DNA of 36,834 nucleotides from Rhizobium sp. Q54 (GTDB taxonomy: Bacteria > Pseudomonadota > Alphaproteobacteria > Reyranellales > Reyranellaceae): positions 1 through 36,834 of the forward strand of contig CAMDOT010000032.1 of NCBI GenBank assembly GCA_945903635.1, given 5' to 3'. Position 1 is the stretch's first letter. Every line of letters begins with the position of its first letter. The translations under genes were made by a program, and so were the position numbers. Below the pieces are notes generated by a model that was not told the origin of the DNA, did no database searches, and worked only from the letters and a program-made list of their open reading frames with translations. Positions 1 through 7,735 of the stretch are shown here, one piece after another.

Positions 1-8
1 CCGCCTAA

Positions 9-482
9 ATGAAAAGCATGACCGACTGGAAACACGATGGCGTCCGCGTCATCCCCGCCGGCTCGCTCGACACCAATACCGCCCAGACCCCGGGCATGAA
101 CCGCGCTGCGGCCATCAATTTCGCCAGGGTCGGCGCCCAGAAGCTGTGGGCCGGGACGGTCACCATCCACGCCCACGCCAAGACCGGCGCCCATCACCAT
201 GGCCACCTCGAAAGCGTGATCTATGTCGTAAAAGGCCGCGCCCGCATGCGCTGGGGCGACCAGCTCCAGTTCATCGCCGAGGCCGGGCCGGGCGACTTCA
301 TCTACGTGCCGCCCTACGTGCCGCACCAGGAGATCAACGCCTCGGAGACCGAGCCGCTGGAATGCGTGCTGGTCCGTTCCGACAACGAGGCCGTGGCGAT
401 CAACATCGACATCACGCCGGCCGAGAAGGTCGAAGAGGTCTACTGGGTCGACCCGACGCATCCCCACCCTCACAAGCATTAG
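9..482 (+). CDS. Cupin-domain protein
   Basis: Single-domain cupin of 157 residues, the usual size for small one-barrel cupins. Cupin motif 1 lies around residues 59-80, with a His cluster at 62-64, His66 and Glu68 that can bind a metal. Motif 2 is around 95-107, with Gly-Asp-Phe, Pro residues and His106. The C-terminus is His/Pro-rich. Substrate and reaction cannot be told from the sequence; proteins of this shape are often dioxygenases, isomerases or sugar/ligand-binding proteins. It converges on the thiol dioxygenase gene. An alternative ATG lies three codons downstream, and only eight bases upstream are visible, so the ribosome-binding site cannot be judged. The stop codon sits at the tip of a strong hairpin. 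Confidence 0.85.
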   Translation: MKSMTDWKHDGVRVIPAGSLDTNTAQTPGMNRAAAINFARVGAQKLWAGTVTIHAHAKTGAHHHGHLESVIYVVKGRARMRWGDQLQFIAEAGPGDFIYVPPYVPHQEINASETEPLECVLVRSDNEAVAINIDITPAEKVEEVYWVDPTHPHPHKH

Positions 483-495
483 CTTGTGAGGGTGG
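464..495 (+). terminator. Hairpin spanning the cupin stop codon
   Basis: A perfect 14-bp inverted repeat, CCACCCTCACAAGC (464-477) and GCTTGTGAGGGTGG (482-495), encloses the four-base loop ATTA. The TAG stop (480-482) is at the tip. No U-tract follows, so this is not a classical intrinsic terminator. It may protect the mRNA 3' end or pause polymerase between convergent genes. Confidence 0.5.
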
Positions 496-572
496 CGGGC
501 GGCAGCGCGTTCATACGCGCGAGTCGGCGCCGTCCGCGGCGCCTGCCCCGCACCGCGCAGAATAGATAAGGA

Positions 573-1196
573 CTAGCCGGCCGCCCTCACCTCCGCCGAC
601 CTATCCCAGATATTAGGCTGCTCGCGGTTGGTGTAGCCCGACACGAAAAGATTGGGCGCGCCGGTCTTCGCGTCAAACGTATGCCGGCGCACGGCGCCGA
701 TGTTGCCGCCATAGACGTGGATGCTGACCGAACCCTGGTCGGCCAGCGCATTGGTCACCTGATGGATGTCGCCACCAGGGTTACGGGGCGCCGGCACCAG
801 CACCTCGACACCACCCGGCTCGAGCTTGTTGAGTTCGCCCGGCACCAGCACGCCGGTCTCGGGATGGCGCGTGAAGTGAAGCGACGTCTCCGAGCCGCGC
901 AGCATGCCGACGAGGCCCCACATCTGATGATCGTGGACCGGCGTGTTGGCGCTGGGCGCCCACACGAAGCTCACGACGCAGAAGCGCTCGAACGGATCGC
1001 ACCACAGGAGGTTCTGCGCGTAGCCATGCGCCGGCACCTTCGCGGCGGAGTCCGGCAGCCAGTCGTCATGCTTCACCAGCTCACCCAGGAGCTTGGCGCC
1101 GACTTCGACGATCGCCGCCTCGTCCTTGTCCTGCCACGCGCCGCCCGTGAGCGACGTCATGTCCCCGATGAAGCGGCGTAGGCGATCGATACTCAT
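573..1196 (-). CDS. Thiol dioxygenase, 3-mercaptopropionate dioxygenase type
   Basis: A 207-residue cupin of the cysteine-dioxygenase superfamily, which uses Fe(II) and O2 to turn a thiol into a sulfinate. The metal ligands are visible as His88-Asp-His90 and His145. The Ser158-His160-Tyr162 triad lies within a Val-Tyr-Gly-Gly-Asn context, and Gln61 stands where bacterial Gln-type 3-mercaptopropionate dioxygenases have their Gln, rather than the Arg of true cysteine dioxygenases. Two Arg residues (170-171) follow the triad. Known family members oxidise 3-mercaptopropionate to 3-sulfinopropionate, some with side activity on cysteine or cysteamine. The ATG overlaps the stop of the upstream CoA-transferase by four bases, so the two are translationally coupled; this supports a route via a sulfinopropionyl-CoA. 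The substrate is inferred from residues and neighbour, not proven. Confidence 0.85.
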   Translation of the reverse strand: MSIDRLRRFIGDMTSLTGGAWQDKDEAAIVEVGAKLLGELVKHDDWLPDSAAKVPAHGYAQNLLWCDPFERFCVVSFVWAPSANTPVHDHQMWGLVGMLRGSETSLHFTRHPETGVLVPGELNKLEPGGVEVLVPAPRNPGGDIHQVTNALADQGSVSIHVYGGNIGAVRRHTFDAKTGAPNLFVSGYTNREQPNIWDRSAEVRAAG

Positions 1197-2344
1197 TCCG
1201 CGGCCTTTCGTGACAATGCAGCGCCGAACACCGCCTCGCCGTCGGCGCCCAGCGCCGGCGGATCGCGCCGCTTGGCGAGGTTGGTGCCTGAAATCTTCAC
1301 CGGGTTGCCGAAGGTCCGTGTCTTCATCCCTGACGGCAATTCCATCTCCTCGATCCAGCCCATGTGGGCCACCTGAGGATCGGCCAGGATCTGGCTGTAC
1401 GTGTTGATGCGGCCGTGCGGCACGCCCGCCTTCTCGAAGACGGCGAGCCAGTGATCGACGCCCGCCTTGGCGAACTCGACCTCTAGCAGATCCTTCAGCG
1501 CGACCTGGTTGGCGGCGCGAAGCTGCGTGGTCTTGAAGCGCGCGTCGGCCAGCAGGTCGGAGCGGCCGACCGCTTCGGTGACGCTCTGCCAGAGCTTGTC
1601 GTTGCCGGCGGCGATGACGAAATGGCCGTCGCCCGCCTTGAACGCCTGATAGGGCGCGTTACGTGGATGGGCCGACCCAAGCTTCTTCGGATCGCGGCCG
1701 GTGCCGAAATATTCGCTGGTCTGAAGGGCCGCCATGCCGAGGCTGCAGCCCAGCATCGAGGCGTCGATGTGCGCACCCTCGCCGCCGCCCGCGACGCGGC
1801 GCAGCAGCGCGGCGATGGTGAAGGCAGCATAGAGCCCGGTGCCGGTGTCGGAGACCGGCACGCCGCATTTCACCGGCGCGCCACCCTCCTCGCCGGTCAC
1901 GCTCATGATGCCGCTCATCGCCTGCACCGTGACGTCGAAGCCACCCTCGCCCGAGCGCGGTCCGCTCTGGCCGAAGGCCGAGATCGAGCAATAGACCAGG
2001 CCAGGCTTTTCGGCGCGGAAGGATTCGTAGCCCAGGCCCAGGCGACCCATCACGCCCGGCCGGTTGTTCTCCAGCACGACGTCGGCTGACAGGATCAGCT
2101 GGCGCGCCGCCGCCTTGTGCGTTGGGTTCTTGAGATCGAGCACGACCGAGCGCTTGTTGCGGTTGATCGAGGCGAAGTTCTCGCTGAAGCCTTCATTGAT
2201 CGGCGGCCATTGGCGCATCATGTCGCCTTCGGGCGGCTCGACCTTGATCACCTCGGCGCCCATGTCGGCCAGCAGCATGCCGCAGTATGGCCCCGCCAGG
2301 ACCTGGCAGAATTCGACAACCCTCACTCCCGACAGCGGCAGCAC
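1193..2344 (-). CDS. Class III CoA-transferase (CaiB/BaiF family)
   Basis: A 383-residue formyl-CoA/carnitine CoA-transferase homologue, of normal length. The N-terminal half begins with the typical Gly-Val-Arg-Val-Val-Glu-Phe and Gly-Ala-Glu-Val-Ile-Lys-Val-Glu stretches. The catalytic Asp, which forms the acyl-anhydride intermediate, is predicted at Asp166 in Pro-Val-Ser-Asp-Thr-Gly-Thr-Gly. It starts with GTG (2344), preceded by a strong GGAGGAG Shine-Dalgarno. Its stop overlaps the ATG of the thiol dioxygenase. In bacteria that degrade 3,3'-thiodipropionate, a class III CoA-transferase activates 3-sulfinopropionate made by such a dioxygenase; that pathway knowledge plus the overlap suggests the same job here. 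Succinyl-CoA:dicarboxylate or other acid transfer remains possible. Confidence 0.88.
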   Translation of the reverse strand: MLPLSGVRVVEFCQVLAGPYCGMLLADMGAEVIKVEPPEGDMMRQWPPINEGFSENFASINRNKRSVVLDLKNPTHKAAARQLILSADVVLENNRPGVMGRLGLGYESFRAEKPGLVYCSISAFGQSGPRSGEGGFDVTVQAMSGIMSVTGEEGGAPVKCGVPVSDTGTGLYAAFTIAALLRRVAGGGEGAHIDASMLGCSLGMAALQTSEYFGTGRDPKKLGSAHPRNAPYQAFKAGDGHFVIAAGNDKLWQSVTEAVGRSDLLADARFKTTQLRAANQVALKDLLEVEFAKAGVDHWLAVFEKAGVPHGRINTYSQILADPQVAHMGWIEEMELPSGMKTRTFGNPVKISGTNLAKRRDPPALGADGEAVFGAALSRKAAE

Positions 2345-2357
2345 TCCTCACTCCTCC

Positions 2358-2762
2358 CTAACGGCGCGCATCCTGACGACGCATCTTGCCCTTCCATTCG
2401 AGAATGGACCGATCAGCCGTCAACAATACTGCGTCCTCAACCAGTGCAGTGGCAACGATGATCCGGTCAATCGGATCGCCGTGCAACTCATCGAGTTCGG
2501 CGGCCAGCAACGCAATCTCGGCCGACAGCGGCTTTTCTGTCATCCCTAGCGACAGGAGGCGGCCACGCCATTCTCGCGCCGTCGGCGGGCCCGTTACCCG
2601 GCCACGTCTCAGGAGGTAGCCGGCTTCGTAAAAGACGATGCTCGGGACGGCGATATCGTCATCGGCGAACGCTACGTTGCATGCCTTTCTTGCCGCTTTT
2701 CCGAGACTTGGCAGATCCTCGGTCATCCACAGGACCGCGTGTGTATCGAGCAGGAGGGTCAT
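2358..2762 (-). CDS. PIN-domain ribonuclease toxin, VapC-like
   Basis: A 134-residue PIN-domain protein, the size of VapC toxins, which cut RNA using Mg2+. The acidic active-site residues are visible: Asp6 (Leu-Leu-Asp-Thr-His), Glu46 (Tyr-Glu-Ala-Gly), Asp96 and Asp99 (Gly-Asp-Pro-Ile-Asp-Arg) and Asp117 (Leu-Thr-Ala-Asp-Arg). The reading frame is open further upstream, but the ATG at 2762 begins exactly at the conserved N-terminal strand, and the longer version would only translate antitoxin DNA out of frame. It lies downstream of, and overlaps, a Phd/YefM-type antitoxin on the same strand. The toxin looks intact. Confidence 0.82.
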   Translation of the reverse strand: MTLLLDTHAVLWMTEDLPSLGKAARKACNVAFADDDIAVPSIVFYEAGYLLRRGRVTGPPTAREWRGRLLSLGMTEKPLSAEIALLAAELDELHGDPIDRIIVATALVEDAVLLTADRSILEWKGKMRRQDARR

Positions 2763-3018
2763 TGAATTGCCCAGTGATGTTTCGCCACTCGCGGTCTTCG
2801 TCCCAGTCGTCAACAATTGGGCCGACGATATCGCCGACGATCTTGAACGTTCCCTTCGTGGCGCCGAGAAGCGTCTTGGGTTTCTCACGCACGGCGACGA
2901 TCTGCACCTTCGCCTTGCCGCGCTTGGTGACGGTGATGGATTGCCCGCTCTCGGCGACTTCGTCGATCAGGGCAAGGCACTGCGCCTTGAAGGTGGAGGC
3001 GTTGATCTTCCTGTCCAT
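2659..3018 (-). CDS. Phd/YefM-type antitoxin with over-long tail
   Basis: The first ~80 residues match the type II antitoxin pattern: an N-terminal DNA-binding part (Ala-Ser-Thr-Phe-Lys-Ala-Gln-Cys-Leu-Ala-Leu-Ile-Asp-Glu-Val), Val-Thr-Lys-Arg-Gly-Lys, then a Gly-Thr-Phe-Lys-Ile-Val-Gly-Asp-Ile-Val segment ending in Asp/Trp/Glu, the usual toxin-binding C-terminus. Relatives normally stop about there. Here the frame runs on about 35 more residues (119 in total), 104 bases into the toxin gene in another frame, giving a basic, low-complexity tail (Lys-Ser-Arg-Lys-Ser-Gly-Lys-Lys). A one-base shift would meet a TGA overlapping the toxin ATG, so an old frameshift or stop loss is plausible. It partners the PIN toxin and probably autoregulates through the palindrome just upstream. 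Confidence 0.75.
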   Translation of the reverse strand: MDRKINASTFKAQCLALIDEVAESGQSITVTKRGKAKVQIVAVREKPKTLLGATKGTFKIVGDIVGPIVDDWDEDREWRNITGQFNDPPARYTRGPVDDRGSAKSRKSGKKGMQRSVRR

Positions 3019-3032
3019 GATCGGACCCGACT

Positions 3033-3065
3033 GACAATGTGACCATATGATATGGTCACATTGTC
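3033..3065 (-). promoter_or_regulatory. Palindromic operator of the toxin-antitoxin operon
   Basis: Perfect 15-bp arms, GACAATGTGACCATA (3033-3047) and its complement (3051-3065), are separated by TGA. The centre sits about 30 bp upstream of the antitoxin ATG (3018), where Phd/YefM antitoxins bind to repress their own promoter. It also lies just after the end of the transglycosylase gene, but there is no U-tract, so an operator is preferred to a terminator. Confidence 0.7.
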
Positions 3066-3072
3066 GACATCG

Positions 3073-4920
3073 TCAACGCTTCGTGTCCTGGGACGTGTAG
3101 CGTGGCCATTCGTGGGCCGCGATCTGGTCGAGCGACGGTGTCGGCTGGCCGAGCCGGACCTGATAGAGCCAGTAGTTCGCCAGCACACGCTGCACGAAAT
3201 CGCGCGTCTCATGGAGCGGGATCGAGGCGATATAGAGGAGTGGATCCTGGCCGGCGTTCAGCGAGCCGTCCCACTTCATCACGTTGCCCGGCCCGCCGTT
3301 GTAGCCGGCCGCGGTGCGCACGAGGTTGTCGTCGACGCCGTTCAGCAGCCACGAGATATAGGCTTGGCCCAGCGCCATGTTGGTCGACGGATCGTAGGGA
3401 TTGGCACCGGCCTGTTCAGGAGCGTAGCGCGTCGACACGACCCGCGCGGTGCCGGGCATCAGCTGCATCAGGCCCATGGCGCCCACCACCGAGCGTGCCT
3501 TGGGGTTGAACGCCGATTCCTGGCGCATGAAGCCGTAGACCAGCGCGCGGTCGACGGTGAAGCCGCCCGAGGGCTGCCAGGGCGGGATCGGATACATGGC
3601 GCCTTCAAAGCCCGCGATCTTGTGGCGCTGATCCCAGTTGGCGTTGCCGACACGAACCGAAAGAGCCGGTAGCTGGGCTTTGCTGGCGAGCCCCAGCACC
3701 GCTTCGACCAGTTGCGGATCGGCGTCGATCGAGCCGGCATAGAGTTCGCGCTCGGCCGCCGTGGTCGCGCCAAGCTGCAGCAGGGCGAGTGCGCGCTTGC
3801 CTGTGCGATCGTTGCGCAACAGGTCCGCCCGGCGGCGATCGAGCTCCGGCACCTTCCAGTCCGGCGCGATCGTCATGCCCAGCGCCTTCTGCGCCACCAG
3901 GCCATAGAAGGTCGTGCCGAACATCGCCGCGCGCTTGAGATAGGGTGCGAACTTCTGCGGATTGCCGGCGAGCAGATTGGCGCGCGCCGCCCAGAACGAG
4001 CCGGCGGAGAGCGTCCACGATGACGCCTGGTCGGGCGGGGCATCGGCCACCAGCTCGAAGCGACGCGCCGCCTCGGCCATGTTGCCGCGGGTGAAGGCCG
4101 TCATCGCGGCGTTCCAGTTGGCGTCGGGCGGCAGGCCGACCTCGACCGGGACCTGCACGCCCCGTTGCGAGTCGGCTTCGAGCGCCCGCGTGCGGATGCG
4201 GCCGCGCCACAACTCGACTTCCTGCGGCCCCAGCGTTTCGAGGGTCGACTTGCGGTCGAGCAGGACAAAGGCGGCGTTGAAGCCGCCGTCGTCGGCCATG
4301 TTCTGCAGGCGCGACCGGAGTTCAGACGCCTGCGGGGCGTCGGCGCCCCTGACGGTGCGCGCGGCGGCAAAACTCGGCGATCCCGGCGTGAATCCGACGA
4401 AACTCGCCGGCGTCAGTTCGGGCCCGCCCGGCGTGCGGCGGGCCAGCGCCAGCTTGTAGATCGAGGGCGCGTCGGGATGATCGTTGTACTCCTGCAGCCA
4501 GGTGGCGAGTTCCTCGTAGCGCGCCGGATAGCCCTGGCTCAGCAGGCGCTGCGCGCCGACATAGCCCATCAGGGTCTTGTCCTGCAGCTTGGCGATCTCA
4601 GCATTGGCCTCGGCCCACTGGCCGGCGGCCTGGGCCTGGAAGATGCGCCGGTAGCGGTCGCGATTTTCAGTGTCGAGGACGGTCGGCAGATCGGCCACGA
4701 CGGGCGCTTCGTCGAGTTCGATGACGGGCGCGGCAGGCACGAAGACCGCTCGGCGAGGCTGGACGGTGGGATGCGGCCGAGCGGCCGGCTTGGCCGCCGT
4801 TGCCGCGGGTTTGGCGGCCGTCGGCGGCTTGGCAGGCGGCTTGGTCACCGTCTGGGCCAGGGCGGAGGCCGCTACGAGGGTCGTCGCGCCCAGCAGAACG
4901 GCAGACAGGAACTTCTTCAT
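3073..4920 (-). CDS. Soluble lytic murein transglycosylase (Slt family), secreted
   Basis: A 615-residue periplasmic enzyme that cleaves the MurNAc-GlcNAc bond of peptidoglycan with 1,6-anhydro ring formation. The ATG at 4920 is chosen because it begins a clear signal peptide (Met-Lys-Lys-Phe-Leu then a hydrophobic stretch ending Ala-Leu-Ala-Gln); the frame is open 21 codons further but adds nothing secretory. A Pro/Ala/Lys-rich linker follows to about residue 55, then a long helical region. The SLT catalytic domain occupies about 450-600: Met-Arg-Gln-Glu-Ser-Ala-Phe-Asn-Pro carries the catalytic Glu (about residue 468), followed by Gly-Leu-Met-Gln-Leu-Met-Pro-Gly-Thr-Ala and Ala-Gly-Tyr-Asn-Gly-Gly-Pro. 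It is divergent from the cupin-rhodanese gene, 74 bp apart. Confidence 0.92.
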   Translation of the reverse strand: MKKFLSAVLLGATTLVAASALAQTVTKPPAKPPTAAKPAATAAKPAARPHPTVQPRRAVFVPAAPVIELDEAPVVADLPTVLDTENRDRYRRIFQAQAAGQWAEANAEIAKLQDKTLMGYVGAQRLLSQGYPARYEELATWLQEYNDHPDAPSIYKLALARRTPGGPELTPASFVGFTPGSPSFAAARTVRGADAPQASELRSRLQNMADDGGFNAAFVLLDRKSTLETLGPQEVELWRGRIRTRALEADSQRGVQVPVEVGLPPDANWNAAMTAFTRGNMAEAARRFELVADAPPDQASSWTLSAGSFWAARANLLAGNPQKFAPYLKRAAMFGTTFYGLVAQKALGMTIAPDWKVPELDRRRADLLRNDRTGKRALALLQLGATTAAERELYAGSIDADPQLVEAVLGLASKAQLPALSVRVGNANWDQRHKIAGFEGAMYPIPPWQPSGGFTVDRALVYGFMRQESAFNPKARSVVGAMGLMQLMPGTARVVSTRYAPEQAGANPYDPSTNMALGQAYISWLLNGVDDNLVRTAAGYNGGPGNVMKWDGSLNAGQDPLLYIASIPLHETRDFVQRVLANYWLYQVRLGQPTPSLDQIAAHEWPRYTSQDTKR

Positions 4921-4994
4921 GGCGGCACCGTAGTGGGACTTGGCGTGTGGCGACAAGCGCCGGATGGCTATACTGGGGGCCAACGGAGGATCAA

Positions 4995-7211
4995 ATGAAC
5001 CTGCATCAAGAGCGCGCCGCCGCCGTGCGGCGTCTGGTCGACGAGGCCCGCGGCATCGAAAAGAGCGGCGTCACCAGGGACAATCTGGAGAAGATCGGCG
5101 GTCTCCTGTCCGCGCTCGCGGCGCGCGCCGAGCTGTTTCCCCAGGACGAGTTTCCGCTGGGACCCGACGGCGGCATCTATCGCCTGAGCGAGGATCCCGA
5201 CCATCGCTTCGCGCTCTATGCCTCGGCGGGCGGGGCCGGCAAGAAGGTGCCGCCGCACAATCACACGACCTGGGCGATCATCGCTGGCGTCCATGGCGCC
5301 GAGCGCAACGTGGTCTACGATCGCCTCGACAACGGTGCGCGCGAGGACATCGTCCAGCTGCGCGAGGCGCCGGCCAAGGAGAAGACCCTGAAGCGCGGCG
5401 ACGTCATCGCCTACCTGCCCGAGGACTTCCACCATATCGAGACGCCGGTGGGATCGGGCAATGCGCTGCACCTCCATTTCTATGGCTTGAGCCTCGAGCG
5501 CCTGCCCGACCGCGTCAGCGTCGACATGGCGACGGGCGCCGCCAAGCGCTTCATGGCCAAGGCCAAGATCCTAACTCCGCTGCTCACCGTGCAGCAGCTC
5601 AAGGCAATGCTGAAGTCGGGCGAAATCTTCGCGTTCTTCGACGTACGCGAGGAAGGCGAGTTCTCGACCCAGGGCCATCCGCTGTTCGCCACGCCCCTTC
5701 CCCTCTCCCGCCTCGAGCCGCGTGCGCTTGCCCTGCTGCCCGACCCGCAGACACGGATCGTGCTGATGGACAGCGGCGAGGAAGGCCAATCGGGTGGCCG
5801 CGCCAACCGCGCCGCCGCCCGCCTCTCCATGCTGGGCTACAACAACGTCGCCGTCGTGAAGGACGGGCTGAAAGCCTGGCGCGACGCGGGCTATGAGGTC
5901 TTCACTGGCGTCAACGTGCCCAGCAAGGCGTTCGGCGAGGTGGTCGAGCACGGCAACGACACGCCGCGCATCGATGCTGCCGACGTGCAGAAGCTGCTCT
6001 ATTCCAAGGCCGACATGGTGATCCTGGATTCCCGGCCGCTGCCGGAATTCACCAACATGTCGATCCCCGGCGGCATCGATTGCCCGGGGGCAGAGCTGGT
6101 CTACCGCGTAAAGGATTTCGTGACGCGGCCCGAGACCCTCGTCGTCGTCAATTGCGCCGGCCGCACGCGCTCGATCATCGGCGCGCAGTCGCTGATCAAT
6201 GCCGGCCTGCCCAACAAGGTGATGGCGCTCAAGAACGGCACCATGGGCTGGCATCTAGCTGGCCTGAAAGTCGCCCGTGGCGAGACCAGGAGCTTCGGGC
6301 CGCAGGGACCGGAGGCGGCGAAGTTCGCGCAGGCGGCCGCGGCCAACATCGCCAAAAAGATGAACATCAGGAAGATCGACAAGGCAGGCCTCGCCAAGCT
6401 CGAGGCGAAGGATGGCCCGCTCTATCGCCTCGACGTGCGCGATCCCGTCGAATACGCCCAGGGTCACCTGAAAGGCTTCAGGCACGCCGCCGGCGGCCAG
6501 CTCGTGCAGGCGACGGATCAATATGTCGGCGCGCGCAACGCCACGATCGTGCTGCACGACAATGACGGCGTGCGCGCCACCATGACGGCGCACTGGCTGA
6601 TGCAGATGGGCTGGTCCGAGACCTACGTGCTCGACCACAAGCCGGCGCCGGCCGAACTCACGACCGATCCGGAGCGGCGCTATCCCGAGGGCTTCACGGT
6701 GCCGGCGGCAAAATCGGTGACGGCGGCCGAGCTACACACCTCGCTTGCGGCCACCCTGGTGATCGACCTCGACACCAGCCTCCGCTACCGCGACGGCCAT
6801 GTCCCGGGCGCCTGGTTCGCCGTGCGCGCCAACCTGGCCAGGACGATCCCTGATATGCTGGCCAAGCAGAAGGGCGTGACGCGCATCGTGCTGGCCTCGC
6901 CCGACGGCGAGATTGCGGCCCTTGCCACGCCGGAGGCGGAAGCCGCCGCCGGCGGCCTGCCGGTGGCGGTCCTCGCGGGCGGCACGGCAGCGTGGCGCAA
7001 GGCCGAGCTCGCGCTCGAGACCGGGCACGTGCGGATGGCCGATCCGCCGACCGACGTCTGGTACCGGCCGTACGACTTCAAGGAGGACGTCGAAGCCGCC
7101 ATGCAGCAGTACCTCGACTGGGAAGTCGATCTGGTGCCGCAGGTGGAGCGCGACGGCGACGCGACCTTCTCGGTTCTGAAGGCTTCAGGGAGTGCCGGAG
7201 GAGGTCACTAA
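4995..7211 (+). CDS. Cupin fused to four rhodanese domains
   Basis: A 738-residue protein. Residues 1-180 form a cupin like cysteine dioxygenase, with Pro-Pro-His88-Asn-His90, His146/147 and His159/161 as metal-ligand candidates. Four rhodanese-like repeats follow at about 196-302, 324-425, 458-550 and 574-672. Only the second has a catalytic Cys (Cys387 in Asn-Cys-Ala-Gly-Arg-Thr-Arg-Ser). The equivalent loops of the others read Met-Asp-Ser-Gly (258-261), His-Asp-Asn-Asp (521-524) and Ala-Ser-Pro-Asp (634-637), so they are probably structural or regulatory. Rhodaneses move sulfane sulfur; joined to a thiol-dioxygenase-type cupin this suggests oxidation and transfer of thiol or persulfide sulfur, but the substrate is unknown. 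The ATG at 4995 has GGAGGA five bases upstream; the longer open frame overlaps the divergent gene and is rejected. Confidence 0.88.
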   Translation: MNLHQERAAAVRRLVDEARGIEKSGVTRDNLEKIGGLLSALAARAELFPQDEFPLGPDGGIYRLSEDPDHRFALYASAGGAGKKVPPHNHTTWAIIAGVHGAERNVVYDRLDNGAREDIVQLREAPAKEKTLKRGDVIAYLPEDFHHIETPVGSGNALHLHFYGLSLERLPDRVSVDMATGAAKRFMAKAKILTPLLTVQQLKAMLKSGEIFAFFDVREEGEFSTQGHPLFATPLPLSRLEPRALALLPDPQTRIVLMDSGEEGQSGGRANRAAARLSMLGYNNVAVVKDGLKAWRDAGYEVFTGVNVPSKAFGEVVEHGNDTPRIDAADVQKLLYSKADMVILDSRPLPEFTNMSIPGGIDCPGAELVYRVKDFVTRPETLVVVNCAGRTRSIIGAQSLINAGLPNKVMALKNGTMGWHLAGLKVARGETRSFGPQGPEAAKFAQAAAANIAKKMNIRKIDKAGLAKLEAKDGPLYRLDVRDPVEYAQGHLKGFRHAAGGQLVQATDQYVGARNATIVLHDNDGVRATMTAHWLMQMGWSETYVLDHKPAPAELTTDPERRYPEGFTVPAAKSVTAAELHTSLAATLVIDLDTSLRYRDGHVPGAWFAVRANLARTIPDMLAKQKGVTRIVLASPDGEIAALATPEAEAAAGGLPVAVLAGGTAAWRKAELALETGHVRMADPPTDVWYRPYDFKEDVEAAMQQYLDWEVDLVPQVERDGDATFSVLKASGSAGGGH

Positions 7212-7239
7212 CCGATTGGCAAACAACGGGAATCCGTTC

Positions 7240-7269
7240 CTTGACAGGGCCGGACCCACCCCCTAGACA
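7240..7269 (+). promoter_or_regulatory. Promoter of the ATP synthase F0 operon
   Basis: TTGACA (7241-7246), a 17-base spacer and TAGACA (7264-7269) lie in the gap between the rhodanese gene and atpI. Spacing and -35 match sigma-70 promoters of alphaproteobacteria. Transcription would start near 7276, leaving about 50 bases before the atpI ATG. Confidence 0.65.
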
Positions 7270-7328
7270 TCCGCCCGCAAGCGGATGGCGAGGGTAGTCT
7301 CTATCGACGTCGTCCGAGGGCAGAAGCG

Positions 7329-7679
7329 ATGGAAACACCCGATCCCGCAGGCGACCGCCGGCGTGTCGACGACCTGGATGCGCGGCTCAAGGCGGCCCGC
7401 GGAAAGATCGAAAAACCGCGGCAGGACAGCGACAAGAGCGGAATGTCGCAGCGGCAGACGGGCGTTGCCTATCGCGTCTTGGCGGATATGATCGCGGGCC
7501 TTTTGGTCGGGGCATTTCTCGGCTATTGGCTCGACCGCTGGTGGGGCTCCGCACCGTTCGCTTTGGTGACGGGCCTGGTTCTGGGGTTCGCTGCAGGCGC
7601 CAACAATGCGTGGCGCGCCATCCGGGTCTATTCGGATGCTGCGGCGAAGGGCGACGACGGAGGTCGGCGCCTGCCCTGA
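7329..7679 (+). CDS. atpI: ATP synthase protein I
   Basis: A 116-residue membrane protein leading the F0 operon. The N-terminal ~45 residues are charged and cytoplasmic. Two hydrophobic segments follow (about 50-70 and 76-95), with the AtpI signature Gly-Tyr-Trp-Leu-Asp-Arg-Trp-Trp between them and Gly-Ala-Asn-Asn-Ala-Trp-Arg after. AtpI helps c-ring assembly and may handle Mg2+ for F0; it is not part of the finished enzyme. The ATG has a purine-rich upstream stretch. AtpB follows after 56 bases. Confidence 0.88.
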   Translation: METPDPAGDRRRVDDLDARLKAARGKIEKPRQDSDKSGMSQRQTGVAYRVLADMIAGLLVGAFLGYWLDRWWGSAPFALVTGLVLGFAAGANNAWRAIRVYSDAAAKGDDGGRRLP

Positions 7680-7735
7680 GGTACTTTGGGGCTTGAGGCG
7701 GTTCGTGGGCGTTGGAATGAGTGGGGAAGTCCTAA

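Noticed and set aside
4921..4994. Shared promoter region for the transglycosylase and rhodanese genes
   Set aside because: TATACT (4969-4974) looks like a -10, but no acceptable -35 at 16-18 bases was found, so no promoter is called.
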